Shown here: positions 8,225-17,131 of the stretch, in pieces
Layout of the letters: each line of letters begins with the position of its first letter
Position numbering within the stretch: position 1 is the first letter of the stretch
Position numbers and translations under genes: made by a program
The notes under the pieces: model-generated
What the model was told of the DNA's origin: nothing
Databases searched by the model: none
Seen by the model: only the letters and a program-made list of their open reading frames with translations
DNA from: UBA6522 sp965204155
GTDB taxonomy: Bacteria > Pseudomonadota > Gammaproteobacteria > Steroidobacterales > Rariloculaceae
NCBI GenBank assembly: GCA_965204155.1
Contig: OZ241971.1
Coordinates: 248,001-312,000, forward strand
Direction: 5' to 3'
DNA: 64,000 bases

Positions 8225-9535
8225 CTAACCCACGGCCCTCGCGGGACCGCCCCGCGCGACGAGACGGTTACCGGGAAACCGGCACGCAAACAGGCTGCCT
8301 TCGCCGACCTCGCTCTCGATACTCAGCGACGCACCGTGACGCTGCAGGGCATGCTTCACGATCGCCAGACCCAGCCCGGTGCCTCCCAGTTCCCGCGAGC
8401 GTCCGGGATCGACTCGGAAGAATCGTTCGGTCACCCGCGGAACGAGCTCATCGGGTATACCGATCCCTGTGTCTCTGACGGAAAATACCGCGCCATTTTC
8501 GCTGCGCTCCCAACGCACATCGACGGAGCCTTCGGGAGGGGTGAATCGCACGGCGTTACTCAACAGGTTATGAAAGATCGAATGCACCTCCGCCTCGCTC
8601 CCCAACAAAGCAAAATCGGTTCCGAAATGCACGGAGATTCGAGGCGTCCGCAGACCTGAAACGAATTCCCGCTCGATGAACTTCAGCATACCGACCACAT
8701 CGATAAAATCACGCGGCGCCTCCTCATGCGAAGACTCCAGGCGCGTGAGTTCGATCAGGTCGCGCAATATTCTCGTCATCCGCGACACCTGCCGCTCCAT
8801 TTCTGCAATGGGAGTACGCCAGTCCCGATTGAGATCGGAATCGTGCGCCAGCGCGTCCAGATACCCGCCGATCACGGTGAGTGGCGAACGCAACTCATGC
8901 GAGGCATTGGCCACGAAGTCGCGCCGGGTGCGCTCCAGGCGCACCTCCCGCGTGATGTCCCGAATGATTGCCAAGCGCTGGTTCTTGCCGTAGGGAATGA
9001 TCTGTACGGACAACTGCCCTCCCTCCATCGCCGGAGAGGGAATGCTGACCGAGTCGCCCCCCGGATTCTCCAGATGGCTGACGAAGTCGGGGTTGCGAAT
9101 CAGGTTGTCGATGCGATGGCCCACGTCGGTCGCAAGGTTCAGGCCCAGCAACCGCACGGCGGCCCGGTTGCACCACAGAATCTCGTTGCGGGGGTTCAGG
9201 ATGATGCCGCCGTCATGCAGTGCCCGGGTGGACTGCCTGACCTCCCGCACCAGCCGGCGATAACGTTTCCTTCGTTTGCGCGACTTGGACCTCAGCCTGA
9301 CGACAATCGAGAAAAGCTCCGCCCAGAGTCCCCTGGTCGCGGGAGGAACGGGCGCACCCTTTTCCAGCGCCCGGTCGAGGTAGTAGAGATTTCGCAGCGT
9401 GACGGCCAGATAAAGAGCCAGCGCCCCGACGAGCCACCAGGCAGGATTGCCCAGCCAGATTCCCGCGAGGAGTGCAAGCGCCAGCCATGCTCCGGCATAG
9501 ACGAAATGCGATACCCACCGATTCGGTAACATCAA
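8225..9535 (-). CDS. phoR: Phosphate regulon sensor histidine kinase PhoR
   Basis: Membrane sensor kinase that phosphorylates PhoB when phosphate is low. Two N-terminal membrane helices (about residues 10-50) are followed by a PAS domain (about 100-195). The dimerisation/phosphoacceptor segment FVANASHELRSPLTVIGGYL has the catalytic His at 213. The ATPase domain shows the N box (HNLLSNAVRFTPP) and G boxes (DTGIGIPDE, GGTGLGLAIVKH). It is 436 aa, near E. coli PhoR (431). Its start overlaps the phoB stop by 4 bases. Confidence 0.96.
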   Translation of the reverse strand: MMLPNRWVSHFVYAGAWLALALLAGIWLGNPAWWLVGALALYLAVTLRNLYYLDRALEKGAPVPPATRGLWAELFSIVVRLRSKSRKRRKRYRRLVREVRQSTRALHDGGIILNPRNEILWCNRAAVRLLGLNLATDVGHRIDNLIRNPDFVSHLENPGGDSVSIPSPAMEGGQLSVQIIPYGKNQRLAIIRDITREVRLERTRRDFVANASHELRSPLTVIGGYLDALAHDSDLNRDWRTPIAEMERQVSRMTRILRDLIELTRLESSHEEAPRDFIDVVGMLKFIEREFVSGLRTPRISVHFGTDFALLGSEAEVHSIFHNLLSNAVRFTPPEGSVDVRWERSENGAVFSVRDTGIGIPDELVPRVTERFFRVDPGRSRELGGTGLGLAIVKHALQRHGASLSIESEVGEGSLFACRFPGNRLVARGGPARAVG

Positions 9536-10221
9536 GCCTCGCGAGGAGAAAACCGGTACCCTGCGCCGCGAACGGTCTGTACCAGTTTATCGTATCCGGA
9601 GTCGGTGAGCGCCTTGCGCAGCCGCCGAATGTGCACGTCGACGGTGCGTTCCTCCACGTAGACATTGGCGCCCCAGATCCGGTCCAGGAGTTGCGTGCGG
9701 GAATAGACGCGATCCGGGTGGTGCATGAAGAAGTGCAGTATCCGGTATTCCGTCGGGCCGAGCGAAATCTCCGAACCGTCGACGCTGACCCGGTGACTCG
9801 CCGAGTTCAGTTTCAGCCTGCCGACCGTGATGGTCTCGTCCTGGTACGCGCCCCCCCGCCTGAGAACGACCTTGATCCGGGCCAGCAACTCCCGCGGCGA
9901 GAACGGCTTGGTGATGTAGTCGTCGGCGCCGCCCTCAAGCCCGGCAACGCGGTCGTCTTCCTGGACGCGTGCCGTCAGCATGATGATCGGTATTTCCCGG
10001 GTCTCGGGATCGCGCTTGAGTTGCCGGGTGAGTTCCAGACCGCTCACGTCCGGCAGCATCCAGTCCATCAACACCACGTCGGGGTACTTGTCGGCCACGG
10101 ATGAACGGGCTTCCGTACCCGTTGCGGCGGAAAGCACCTCGTACCCGGCCCGGCCGAGATTGAACGCCAGCATTTCCCGGATTGCTGCCTCGTCTTCTAC
10201 GACAAGAACTTTCTGTTGCAT
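9532..10221 (-). CDS. phoB: Phosphate regulon response regulator PhoB
   Basis: OmpR-class transcription factor controlling the Pho regulon. Starting at MQQKVLVVEDEAAIREM (10221) gives 229 aa, exactly the E. coli PhoB length; upstream in-frame starts lack support. The receiver domain carries the acidic pocket (VVEDE) and phospho-acceptor D53 (LMDWMLPD). The winged-helix domain has SLGPTEYRILHFFMHHPDRVYSRTQLLDRIWG and the RTVDVHIRRLRKAL recognition region. It is the first gene of phoB-phoR-phoU-dsbB. The leader 10222-10336 contains an AT-rich stretch (CTGCAATTATTACAATTCC) sharing CTGCAAT with the site before pstS. Confidence 0.96.
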   Translation of the reverse strand: MQQKVLVVEDEAAIREMLAFNLGRAGYEVLSAATGTEARSSVADKYPDVVLMDWMLPDVSGLELTRQLKRDPETREIPIIMLTARVQEDDRVAGLEGGADDYITKPFSPRELLARIKVVLRRGGAYQDETITVGRLKLNSASHRVSVDGSEISLGPTEYRILHFFMHHPDRVYSRTQLLDRIWGANVYVEERTVDVHIRRLRKALTDSGYDKLVQTVRGAGYRFSPREA

Positions 10222-10336
10222 CGCACGCTTTCCGAAAACCGTCATTACACGCTGCAATTATTACAATTCCATTAATCGGGAAGGCATTATCTCACCTGCC
10301 CGACGCAATCCCGCCGGACATCGGGCAACGACCGGA

Positions 10337-11023
10337 TCATCCCGACCCTACTGCCGGTTTCCACGCGGACTCCGACCTGAGATAGACGGGGTTCGCCTCC
10401 TCCGGCGCACGGCCTTTTCCGGCAGCGAGATCGGCCTGCGCCAGAGGGAAGAGATCGATCGCCTGTGGGCGGGCGGGTGTGAAGACACCGCCCGCCTGGG
10501 CCAGCAACCCGGCAAGCTCGTCGCCATAGACCTCGAATCCGTTTCCGGCAGCGGCCCAGGAGTCCGGGCCGGTGACGCTCACCTCCTCGGGTGAAGTCAT
10601 GTGCTCGGCACCTGCAACGCTTGCGAGGCCGTCCCGCATCCCGAATGCCGCCCAATAGACCTCGCCCATGCGTGCGTCTACGCAAACCAGGGTGTTCGAG
10701 GAACCGTGAGTCCTCCACAATCCCTGTGCCGTCGCTGCCAGGCTTGAGACGGGCAGCAGGGGCAGTCCGGTCGCCATACCGAGGCCCTGGGCCGCCGCGG
10801 CGGCGATACGCAAGCCGGTGAACGATCCCGGACCTCTGCCAAAGGTGATGGCGTCAAGCTCCCGCAACGACAGGCCTGCACCGTCGAGCAATCTCGCGGT
10901 CAGCGGAAGTAGCTCTTCCGTCTGCTGGCGTGGGGTAGCGATCAGCGCCTGCCGGACGGCGCCGTCCACGTGCAGTGCCACCGAGCCCTCCCGGCTGGAG
11001 GTTTCAAACGCCAGCAATTTCAC
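10337..11023 (-). CDS. tsaB: tRNA threonylcarbamoyladenosine biosynthesis protein TsaB
   Basis: Partner of TsaD in forming t6A37 on ANN-decoding tRNAs. It begins VKLLAFETSSREGSVAL from a GTG at 11023, giving 228 aa (E. coli 231). The ASKHA-like core shows ITFGRGPGSFTGLRIAAAAAQGLG and VCVDARMGEVYWAAF. The frame stays open far upstream through a tandem repeat, but that is the C-terminal coding region of the helicase in another frame, so the short start is preferred. It overlaps the helicase 3' end by 20 bp. Confidence 0.93.
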   Translation of the reverse strand: MKLLAFETSSREGSVALHVDGAVRQALIATPRQQTEELLPLTARLLDGAGLSLRELDAITFGRGPGSFTGLRIAAAAAQGLGMATGLPLLPVSSLAATAQGLWRTHGSSNTLVCVDARMGEVYWAAFGMRDGLASVAGAEHMTSPEEVSVTGPDSWAAAGNGFEVYGDELAGLLAQAGGVFTPARPQAIDLFPLAQADLAAGKGRAPEEANPVYLRSESAWKPAVGSG

Positions 11024-13064
11024 GGCGCTCCATCCCGGTGTCTGTGCGAGCGTCTGTGCCGGTGTCCGCGCAAGTGTCTTTGAGTGTGTCCGTGCGAGTG
11101 TCTGTGTGGGTGTCCGCACGGGAGTCTGTGGGTATGTCCGAACTTCTATCGGTACGGGCGACCGTCGGCAACGAAGCGACAAAATCCAACGCCTGATCGG
11201 GTTCATCGAGAATCGGCATGGGCGGCAGGCTTTCCAGAAACACGCGCCCGTAATGCCGCGTCCTGAGCCTGGGGTCGCAGATGACGACGAGGCCACGGTC
11301 GGAGAAATCCCGGATAAGGCGCCCCACGCCCTGCTTGAGCGCAAGCACGGCCTGGGGCAACTGGAACTCCGAGAACGGATCGCCTCCGTCCCGGCGAATG
11401 GCGTGCAGCCGCGCCTGAATCAGCGGGTCGCCCGGAGCGGCAAAGGGCAACTTGTCGATGACCACCAGGCGCAGCGCAGGACCGCGAACGTCAACGCCCT
11501 GCCAGAAACTGCTGGTGCCAAGCAGTACGGCGTCTGTCGTACTGCGAAATCGCGTCAGGAGTTCTGTGCGCGGTCCCTCGCCCTGCACCAGCAGCGGGCC
11601 GGGCAACGCGCGGCCATCGATCCACGCACGCGCCGCGTTGAGCGCCCGGTAGCTGGTAAACAGGAGGAAGGCGCCGCCGCCGGAGGCTTCGATCAGGGGC
11701 CAGACGCACGCCAAGACTCTGTCAATGTAGTCCGAAGCCGCAGGCTGCGGCAGACCCTGGGGCAGGTACAGGCGGGCATTCTCCCGGTAATTGAACGGGC
11801 TGGGCAGTACTGCGGAAGCCGCATCCGGTACACCGATGCGGCCCAGAAAGTGGCTGAAGTCGTCGCCCACCGCCAGGGTGGCCGAGGTGAAAACCCAGGT
11901 TCCGTCCAGGGCCCGAATTCGCTCGCCCAACTCCGCGCCCACATCCAGGGGCGTCCAGTGGGCCGTAAAGCTGTGGCGCGAGACTTCGACCCAACGCAAT
12001 CCCCGGGACTCGTCGTCGTCGAGAGCTTTCAGCCGGGCAATGCCGTCGCGGCTGCGCTCCCAGCAACGTTCCAGCCCCGGGTTCATGTCCCGGGCATCCT
12101 CCAGGGCCGTCGCCATCCGCTCCAGGGCGGATTCCCAATCCCCTAGCGACCGGTTTACCCCCGACGGACAGGCGTTCCAGTGCAAGCGCCCGCGATGCTC
12201 GCCGAATTCGAGCCGGGCGGCGGCGGCGGCGCGCGCCAGGTCGTCGGCCAGAGGCTCGAGTTCACCGGAAACTCCGGCCGCCCGCGTCTCCGCCACGACA
12301 TCCCGCGCCAGATTCTGCAATTCGCGGCTGCCCAGGGAAACGCCGAAGAACTGCTGCGCAATCTCCGGCAACTGGTGTGCCTCGTCGACAATAACGGCTT
12401 CCAGGTCCGGGAGTAGCTGGCCGAACCCGGCCTCCTTGAGCGTCAGGTCGGCCAACAGCAGGTGATGGTTGACCACGACCACGTCGGCGGCCATCGCGCG
12501 GCGGCGCGCCCCCACGAGGAAACAGTCGTCGAGTTGCGGACAACGGCTGCCCAGGCAGTTGTCGACGGTAGACGTGATCCAGGTCCGCAGGGAATAGTCA
12601 TCGGTGAAATCGTCTATTGCGGTGAGATCGCCGCTTCCCGCAGTGCGCGCCCAGTGGTGTACGGCCGCCAGCTTGTCCAGCAGCGCCGGATCGCGCACCG
12701 CCCCCTGGCGCGCGGTTTCCAGCCGGTGGCGGCATAGATAGTTGCGCCGGCCCTTGAGCAGCGCCACGCGCACGGGGCGGCCGACGACAGCGCCCAGCAG
12801 GGGCAGATCGCGCTTGAAGAGCTGATCCTGCAGCGTCAGCGTGCCCGTGGAGATTGCCGTGCGCCGTCCGCTCAACAGCGCTGGCACGAGATAACCGAAC
12901 GTCTTGCCTATCCCGGTACCCGCCTCCACCGCGAGGTGCCGGCCACAGGACAGCGCCTCGTCCACCATCAGCGCCATGTCCTCCTGGGCAACGCGCCGGG
13001 TGTAGCCCGGCAGGTGGCGCGCCAGGAGACCATGAGTGTCAAAGATTTCGGCGAGTTGGGGCAT
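11004..13064 (-). CDS. yoaA: DinG/YoaA-family ATP-dependent DNA helicase
   Basis: Iron-sulfur superfamily-2 helicase of the XPD/DinG group, probably YoaA. The start MPQLAEIFDTHG (13064) gives 686 aa. Walker A is AGTGIGKT (48-55), the iron-sulfur cysteines are C111, C170, C175 and C181, and the DEAH box is at 227-230. Late helicase motifs include LLGTSSFWQGVDVRGPALR and QGVGRLIRDFSDRG. The last 40 or so residues are low-complexity Thr/Asp repeats (TDTRTDT type) encoded by a 12-bp tandem repeat, unlike the family, so the natural C-terminus has probably been extended. tsaB starts inside its 3' end. Confidence 0.93.
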   Translation of the reverse strand: MPQLAEIFDTHGLLARHLPGYTRRVAQEDMALMVDEALSCGRHLAVEAGTGIGKTFGYLVPALLSGRRTAISTGTLTLQDQLFKRDLPLLGAVVGRPVRVALLKGRRNYLCRHRLETARQGAVRDPALLDKLAAVHHWARTAGSGDLTAIDDFTDDYSLRTWITSTVDNCLGSRCPQLDDCFLVGARRRAMAADVVVVNHHLLLADLTLKEAGFGQLLPDLEAVIVDEAHQLPEIAQQFFGVSLGSRELQNLARDVVAETRAAGVSGELEPLADDLARAAAAARLEFGEHRGRLHWNACPSGVNRSLGDWESALERMATALEDARDMNPGLERCWERSRDGIARLKALDDDESRGLRWVEVSRHSFTAHWTPLDVGAELGERIRALDGTWVFTSATLAVGDDFSHFLGRIGVPDAASAVLPSPFNYRENARLYLPQGLPQPAASDYIDRVLACVWPLIEASGGGAFLLFTSYRALNAARAWIDGRALPGPLLVQGEGPRTELLTRFRSTTDAVLLGTSSFWQGVDVRGPALRLVVIDKLPFAAPGDPLIQARLHAIRRDGGDPFSEFQLPQAVLALKQGVGRLIRDFSDRGLVVICDPRLRTRHYGRVFLESLPPMPILDEPDQALDFVASLPTVARTDRSSDIPTDSRADTHTDTRTDTLKDTCADTGTDARTDTGMERREIAGV
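11038..11145. repeat. 12-bp tandem repeat, nine degenerate units
   Basis: Nine consecutive 12-bp units of the form GTGTCYGTGCGR (plus strand) are visible, each differing at a few positions. The period is a multiple of three, so the helicase frame is preserved and reads as T-D-T-R-like blocks. The block ends 14 bp before the tsaB GTG. It looks like a variable-number repeat that has expanded inside a coding sequence. Confidence 0.9.
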
Positions 13065-13237
13065 GGCGCCACTATAGCGTGATCCCGGCCCGTTGAAAGG
13101 AGGCATTTCTCGGCAGTCTGCCGCTCTTGAGGCGTGCCAGCCTGAAGCTTCTGCGGAAAAGTGGGCGGCGGGCTATAGAGTCGGCCGGTTATTTCATTAT
13201 ACTTCCGTCCTTCATTCCGGAAGGCGTTCAAACCACC

Positions 13238-14980
13238 ATGACCTCTCGACTCGATAGCCTCAGCGAATGGGTTGCCGGGATTGCCCGATTGACGCAGGCA
13301 GAACGCGTCTACTGGTGCACCGGCACCCGTGACGAGTACGACGAATTCGTACGGGAAATGCTCGCCCGCGGCGACCTCTTCGAACTCAACCAGGACTCCT
13401 ATCCGGACTGCTACCTGCACCGCTCCGACCCCCGCGACGTCGCGCGCGTCGAACATCTGACGTATGTGTGCTCGGAACGCAAGGAAGACGCCGGACCCAA
13501 CAATAACTGGATGCCACCCGCGGAGGCCAGGGAGAAGATGAATGGGCTGTTCGACGGCTGCATGAAGGGGCGCACCCTCTACGTGATCCCTTACTGCATG
13601 GGACCGCTGGGATCGCCCTACTCCCGCTACGGTGTGGAAATCACCGACAGTACCTACGTCGCCGCAAACATGTACCTGATGACCCGGATGGGCAACGCGG
13701 CACTGGCCGAGATCGAACGCACGGGCCACTTCATCAGGGGACTCCACTCCGTTGGCGAACTGGATCCGGAACGGCGCTTCATCATGCACTTCCCGGAAGA
13801 CCTGACGATCATGAGCTACGGCTCCGGTTACGGCGGCAACGCGTTGCTGGGCAAGAAATGCCATGCGCTGAGGATCGCCAGTTACCAGGCTCGAACCGAA
13901 GGCTGGCTGGCCGAGCACATGCTCATCGTCGGCGTGGAGAATCCCGCCGGCGAGACCCACTACCTGGCCTGCGCCTTCCCGTCCCAATGCGGCAAGACCA
14001 ACCTGGCCATGCTGATCCCGCCCGAGAGCCACCGGGGCTGGAAGGTCTGGACGCTCGGCGACGACATCGCCTGGATGCACCTGGACGACGAGGGCCGTTT
14101 GCGGGCCATCAACCCCGAAGCGGGCCTGTTCGGCGTCGTGCCCGGCACCAACCGCCACACCAACCCCAATGCCTACGAGAGCATTCGCCGCGACGCCATC
14201 TACACCAATGTCGCGGTGACGGCGGAAAACGACCCCTGGTGGGAAGACAAGGAAACCGGCGAACCCGTAATGGACTGGCAGGGGCGGCCCTACGATCCCG
14301 CAAACGGGCCTGCCGCGCACCCCAACTCACGATTTACGGTGTCGGCGAAGAACAACCCCAGCTATTCCGATCTGGCCGAGGCGCCTCGCGGCGTGCCCAT
14401 CAGCGCGCTGGTGTTCGGCGGACGCCGCCGCGAATTGACGCCGCTGGTGTACGAGGCCAGGGACTGGGCCCACGGCGTGCTGGTCGGCGCCACCGCGGCA
14501 TCGGAAACCACCGCCGCGGCCACCGGCAAGGTGGGCGTCGTACGGCGCGATCCCATGGCGATGAAGCCCTTCTGCGGCTACAACTTCGCCGATTACTGGG
14601 GCCATTGGCTGAGCTTCGAGAATCGCTCCGATGCGCTGCCGCGGATCTTCCATGTGAACTGGTTCCGCCGGGATTCCGACGGCCGCTTCCTCTGGCCGGG
14701 ATTCGGAGAAAACCTGCGGGTTCTGCGCTGGATCATCGACCGTTGCCGCGACCGGGTCGACGCGGTCGAATCGCCGATCGGCTATCTGCCCGAGCCCGGC
14801 GCCATCGATACGTCGGGCCTGGACATCGAGCCGGAGACGATGCAGGAACTGCTCAGCGTGGATCCCGAGGCGTGGAAGGAAGAGATGCAAAGCATCGGCG
14901 AGTACTTCCAGACCTATGGCGACCGCGTGCCGCAGCGTCTGCGCGCCGAGCACGGCAAGGTCCTGTCCGCCTTGTCCTGA
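13238..14980 (+). CDS. pckG: Phosphoenolpyruvate carboxykinase (GTP)
   Basis: Cytoplasmic gluconeogenic enzyme converting oxaloacetate and GTP to phosphoenolpyruvate, CO2 and GDP. Starting at MTSRLDSLSEWVAGIARLTQ (13238) gives 580 aa. The GTP-class signature is present: the kinase-1a loop AFPSQCGKTNLAM at residues 246-258 with its reactive cysteine, followed by TLGDDIAWM. Substrate residues sit in YGSGYGGNALLGKKCHALR. It is divergent from the yoaA-tsaB pair and convergent with dusA (11 bp between stops). Confidence 0.96.
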   Translation: MTSRLDSLSEWVAGIARLTQAERVYWCTGTRDEYDEFVREMLARGDLFELNQDSYPDCYLHRSDPRDVARVEHLTYVCSERKEDAGPNNNWMPPAEAREKMNGLFDGCMKGRTLYVIPYCMGPLGSPYSRYGVEITDSTYVAANMYLMTRMGNAALAEIERTGHFIRGLHSVGELDPERRFIMHFPEDLTIMSYGSGYGGNALLGKKCHALRIASYQARTEGWLAEHMLIVGVENPAGETHYLACAFPSQCGKTNLAMLIPPESHRGWKVWTLGDDIAWMHLDDEGRLRAINPEAGLFGVVPGTNRHTNPNAYESIRRDAIYTNVAVTAENDPWWEDKETGEPVMDWQGRPYDPANGPAAHPNSRFTVSAKNNPSYSDLAEAPRGVPISALVFGGRRRELTPLVYEARDWAHGVLVGATAASETTAAATGKVGVVRRDPMAMKPFCGYNFADYWGHWLSFENRSDALPRIFHVNWFRRDSDGRFLWPGFGENLRVLRWIIDRCRDRVDAVESPIGYLPEPGAIDTSGLDIEPETMQELLSVDPEAWKEEMQSIGEYFQTYGDRVPQRLRAEHGKVLSALS

Positions 14981-14991
14981 GGCGGTCGCTC

Positions 14992-15987
14992 CTACCAATT
15001 CGCGGCGGCTGCGGGCGCCTTGCGGTGCCCGTCGACGCGGCGCCGCAGCAAGTCGTGACCGGCCTCTCCCGGCGGCAATTCGCTCAGAAACCGCCGCCAT
15101 GCCCGGGCGCCGGGACGGCTTGAGTAGAGCCCCACCAGGTGCCGGGTCATCGCCTTGAGCGACGTGCCGCGCTTCATTTCACTCCCCACGTACCTGAGGT
15201 ATTCCCGCAGTACAGCCTCCCGGGTGGACATACCGCGGCGCCGGCCGACCCTGGAGTCGAGTTCGGCCAGGATCCACGGATTACCGTACGCACAGCGCCC
15301 CAGCATGACTCCGTCGACGAGGCCGGCCTGATCCAGGACACTGGCTTCGGAATCGAGTCCGCCGTTGAGAATGACCGTCAGCGCCGGATAGTCCGACTTG
15401 AGCCGGTAAACCCTCCCGTAATCCAGCGGCGGAATCTGGCGGTTCTGCTTTGGCGACAGTCCGCTGAGCATCGCCTTGCGGGCGTGGATGATGACCGTTC
15501 GGCAGCCCGCTACTTCGACCGCGCGCACGAAGCCGTGCAGAAACTCGTAGCTGTCCAGGTCGTCGATGCCGGTCCGGGTCTTCACGGTGACCGGCACGTC
15601 GACGGCTTCCATCATGGCGCGCAGGCACGCCGCAACCCGTTCGGGCTCGGCCATGAGCGCGGCGCCGAAACGCCCCGACTGGACCCGATCGCTGGGGCAA
15701 CCGACGTTGAGGTTGATCTCGTCGTAGCCCTCCGCTGCACCCAGGGCGGCCGCCTGCGCCAGTTCGCCAGGATCGCTGCCGCCCAACTGCAACGCGACCG
15801 GGTGTTCGCTGGGATGAAATTCGAGCAGGTGCAGGCGGCCTCCCTGCACGAGCGCCGCGGCGGTAATCATTTCCGTGTAGAGGCGCGTTTCCGGCGAAAT
15901 CAGTCGCAGCAGGTACCGGCAATGGCGATCGGTGCGCTCCATCATGGGGGCAACGGCAATCGTCAGGGCATTTCTTGATTTCTCCAT
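14992..15987 (-). CDS. dusA: tRNA-dihydrouridine synthase A
   Basis: FMN/NADPH enzyme reducing U20/U20a in tRNA D-loops. It is 331 aa with a TIM-barrel opening ALTIAVAPMMERTDRHCRYLLR, the Dus signature EINLNVGCPSDRVQSGRFGAALM with proton-donor C97, TVKTRTGIDD, and IIHARKAMLSGLSPKQNRQIPPLDY, the DusA-specific loop. The length matches E. coli DusA. No other gene is clearly co-transcribed with it; upstream 15988-16127 is plain intergenic DNA. Confidence 0.95.
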   Translation of the reverse strand: MEKSRNALTIAVAPMMERTDRHCRYLLRLISPETRLYTEMITAAALVQGGRLHLLEFHPSEHPVALQLGGSDPGELAQAAALGAAEGYDEINLNVGCPSDRVQSGRFGAALMAEPERVAACLRAMMEAVDVPVTVKTRTGIDDLDSYEFLHGFVRAVEVAGCRTVIIHARKAMLSGLSPKQNRQIPPLDYGRVYRLKSDYPALTVILNGGLDSEASVLDQAGLVDGVMLGRCAYGNPWILAELDSRVGRRRGMSTREAVLREYLRYVGSEMKRGTSLKAMTRHLVGLYSSRPGARAWRRFLSELPPGEAGHDLLRRRVDGHRKAPAAAANW

Positions 15988-16127
15988 TCCGGGTCAATCC
16001 TGGCTTTCCGGTTCTGCGCCGTCTCCGATCGCGTGACTGATGTCGATGACGGGCAATGCCTGCCGCCATGCACCGTCAATTGGCGCAAGGCAATTGTACT
16101 TTGCGCTGGAGCCGACCGTGATCGGCA

Positions 16128-16487
16128 ATGAAAATTATCGCCGTATCCTTTGTTCTGCTGTACGGTTTGTCGTCGCAAAACCTCTTTGTAATGTCCGCCT
16201 TTCTCTTCAAGTATGGCTGGTGGTTCATTTCACCACCATACCTGCTGGCCAACATGACCACACTCGACCCATCGGGGCGGCTGATAACCGCAACCAACTT
16301 TGTGATTGCGTTCGGGCAGGCACTGGGCCCATTCGTCGTGGGTCTGTTCCTGGTCGAGGCTGCTACCGGACTGGTGATTGACTACTCTCCCGCACTGACT
16401 ACCGGACTGGTCAGTTTCGTGTTCTGCTATGTGTTGTTCACCCCTGTTGTCAAATCAAATGACCGCCTGTTGGTGCGGAACCGGTAG
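16128..16487 (+). pseudogene. C-terminal fragment of an MFS-type transporter
   Basis: A 119-residue frame with three to four hydrophobic segments. LLANMTTLDPSGRLITATNFVIAFGQALGPFVVGLFL resembles the late helices of major-facilitator permeases. The frame is closed upstream (TGA nine bases before the ATG), so the N-terminal two thirds are missing. I read it as a truncated transporter rather than a functional gene; a small membrane protein in its own right is possible. Local base composition is AT-richer than dusA. Confidence 0.5.
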
Positions 16488-16664
16488 CAATGAACTGAAC
16501 GTTGTATGGAACATTCAGCAATTCGTTATTTGTAAAGTAGCATGCACAAGCCCCATTGTTTTTCGATCCCATAAAATTGATTGGTTTACTAATTTTCGGA
16601 AAAGTCATGTATGATGCGTGCGTCAAAATCACGCTGGCCAGGCAGGCAACGGAGGAACGTCAAC

Positions 16665-16952
16665 ATGGCAATCAATGAGTCCAAATTGACCAAGGGTCAA
16701 GTGAGAAAACTCAATGCGCTGAGAAAGTCCGTAGGTAACGAACTCGGCGAAGAAGTCTTTGGAAAGTGGCTCGCTCAACAAGCGGCCATGAAGCCGAAAC
16801 CCGACCCGATTGCAGAAAAAATCAAGGCAGCGTTGTCCGGTTACGAGAAGGATGCATCATTCCGCCTCGGAAACTACGGCTATACCATTCGTCGTGCGAG
16901 GGGCAAGGGGCGGGCGGGCTTCAGCATCACGAAGAACGAAAAACCCAAGTAG
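16665..16952 (+). CDS. Small basic hypothetical protein
   Basis: A 95-aa, lysine-rich soluble protein preceded by a strong ribosome site (GGAGG, 8-9 bases upstream of ATG 16665). A TATGAT hexamer at 16610-16615 could be its -10 box. The N-terminal half (TKGQVRKLNALRKSVGNELGEEVFGKWLAQQ) looks helical; the C-terminal half (NYGYTIRRARGKGRAGFSITKN) is basic and perhaps nucleic-acid binding. I do not recognise the family. A clean intrinsic terminator follows, so it is probably a monocistronic expressed gene. Confidence 0.7.
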   Translation: MAINESKLTKGQVRKLNALRKSVGNELGEEVFGKWLAQQAAMKPKPDPIAEKIKAALSGYEKDASFRLGNYGYTIRRARGKGRAGFSITKNEKPK

Positions 16953-16959
16953 ATCTCGC

Positions 16960-16991
16960 CCCCTTGGGCGGTCCCAAGGGGTTGAATTTTT
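16960..16991 (+). terminator. Rho-independent terminator
   Basis: A perfect 9-bp stem (CCCCTTGGG / CCCAAGGGG, 16960-16968 with 16973-16981) and a 4-base loop are followed by a T-rich run. It begins 8 bp after the stop of the preceding small gene. Confidence 0.85.
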
Positions 16992-17131
16992 GTGGTTTTA
17001 CTCCATTTGCCATCCGTTGGCGCAATGGAAGAAAGCCTGTGGCCGGGCTAAGGACATTCGTTTCTCATGGCATCGTCAGCGTTGGGGAAGTTTGCTGTTC
17101 GCCGGGATTGCCCGCCTGTTGACCCGGATCG

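Noticed and set aside
11034..11150. CRISPR-like periodic repeat
   Set aside because: Units are 12 bp, contiguous without spacers and inside a coding frame.
16953..17131. Possible preQ1 riboswitch before the queuosine-precursor transporter
   Set aside because: No preQ1 aptamer pseudoknot pattern was found; the only strong structure is the terminator of the preceding gene.
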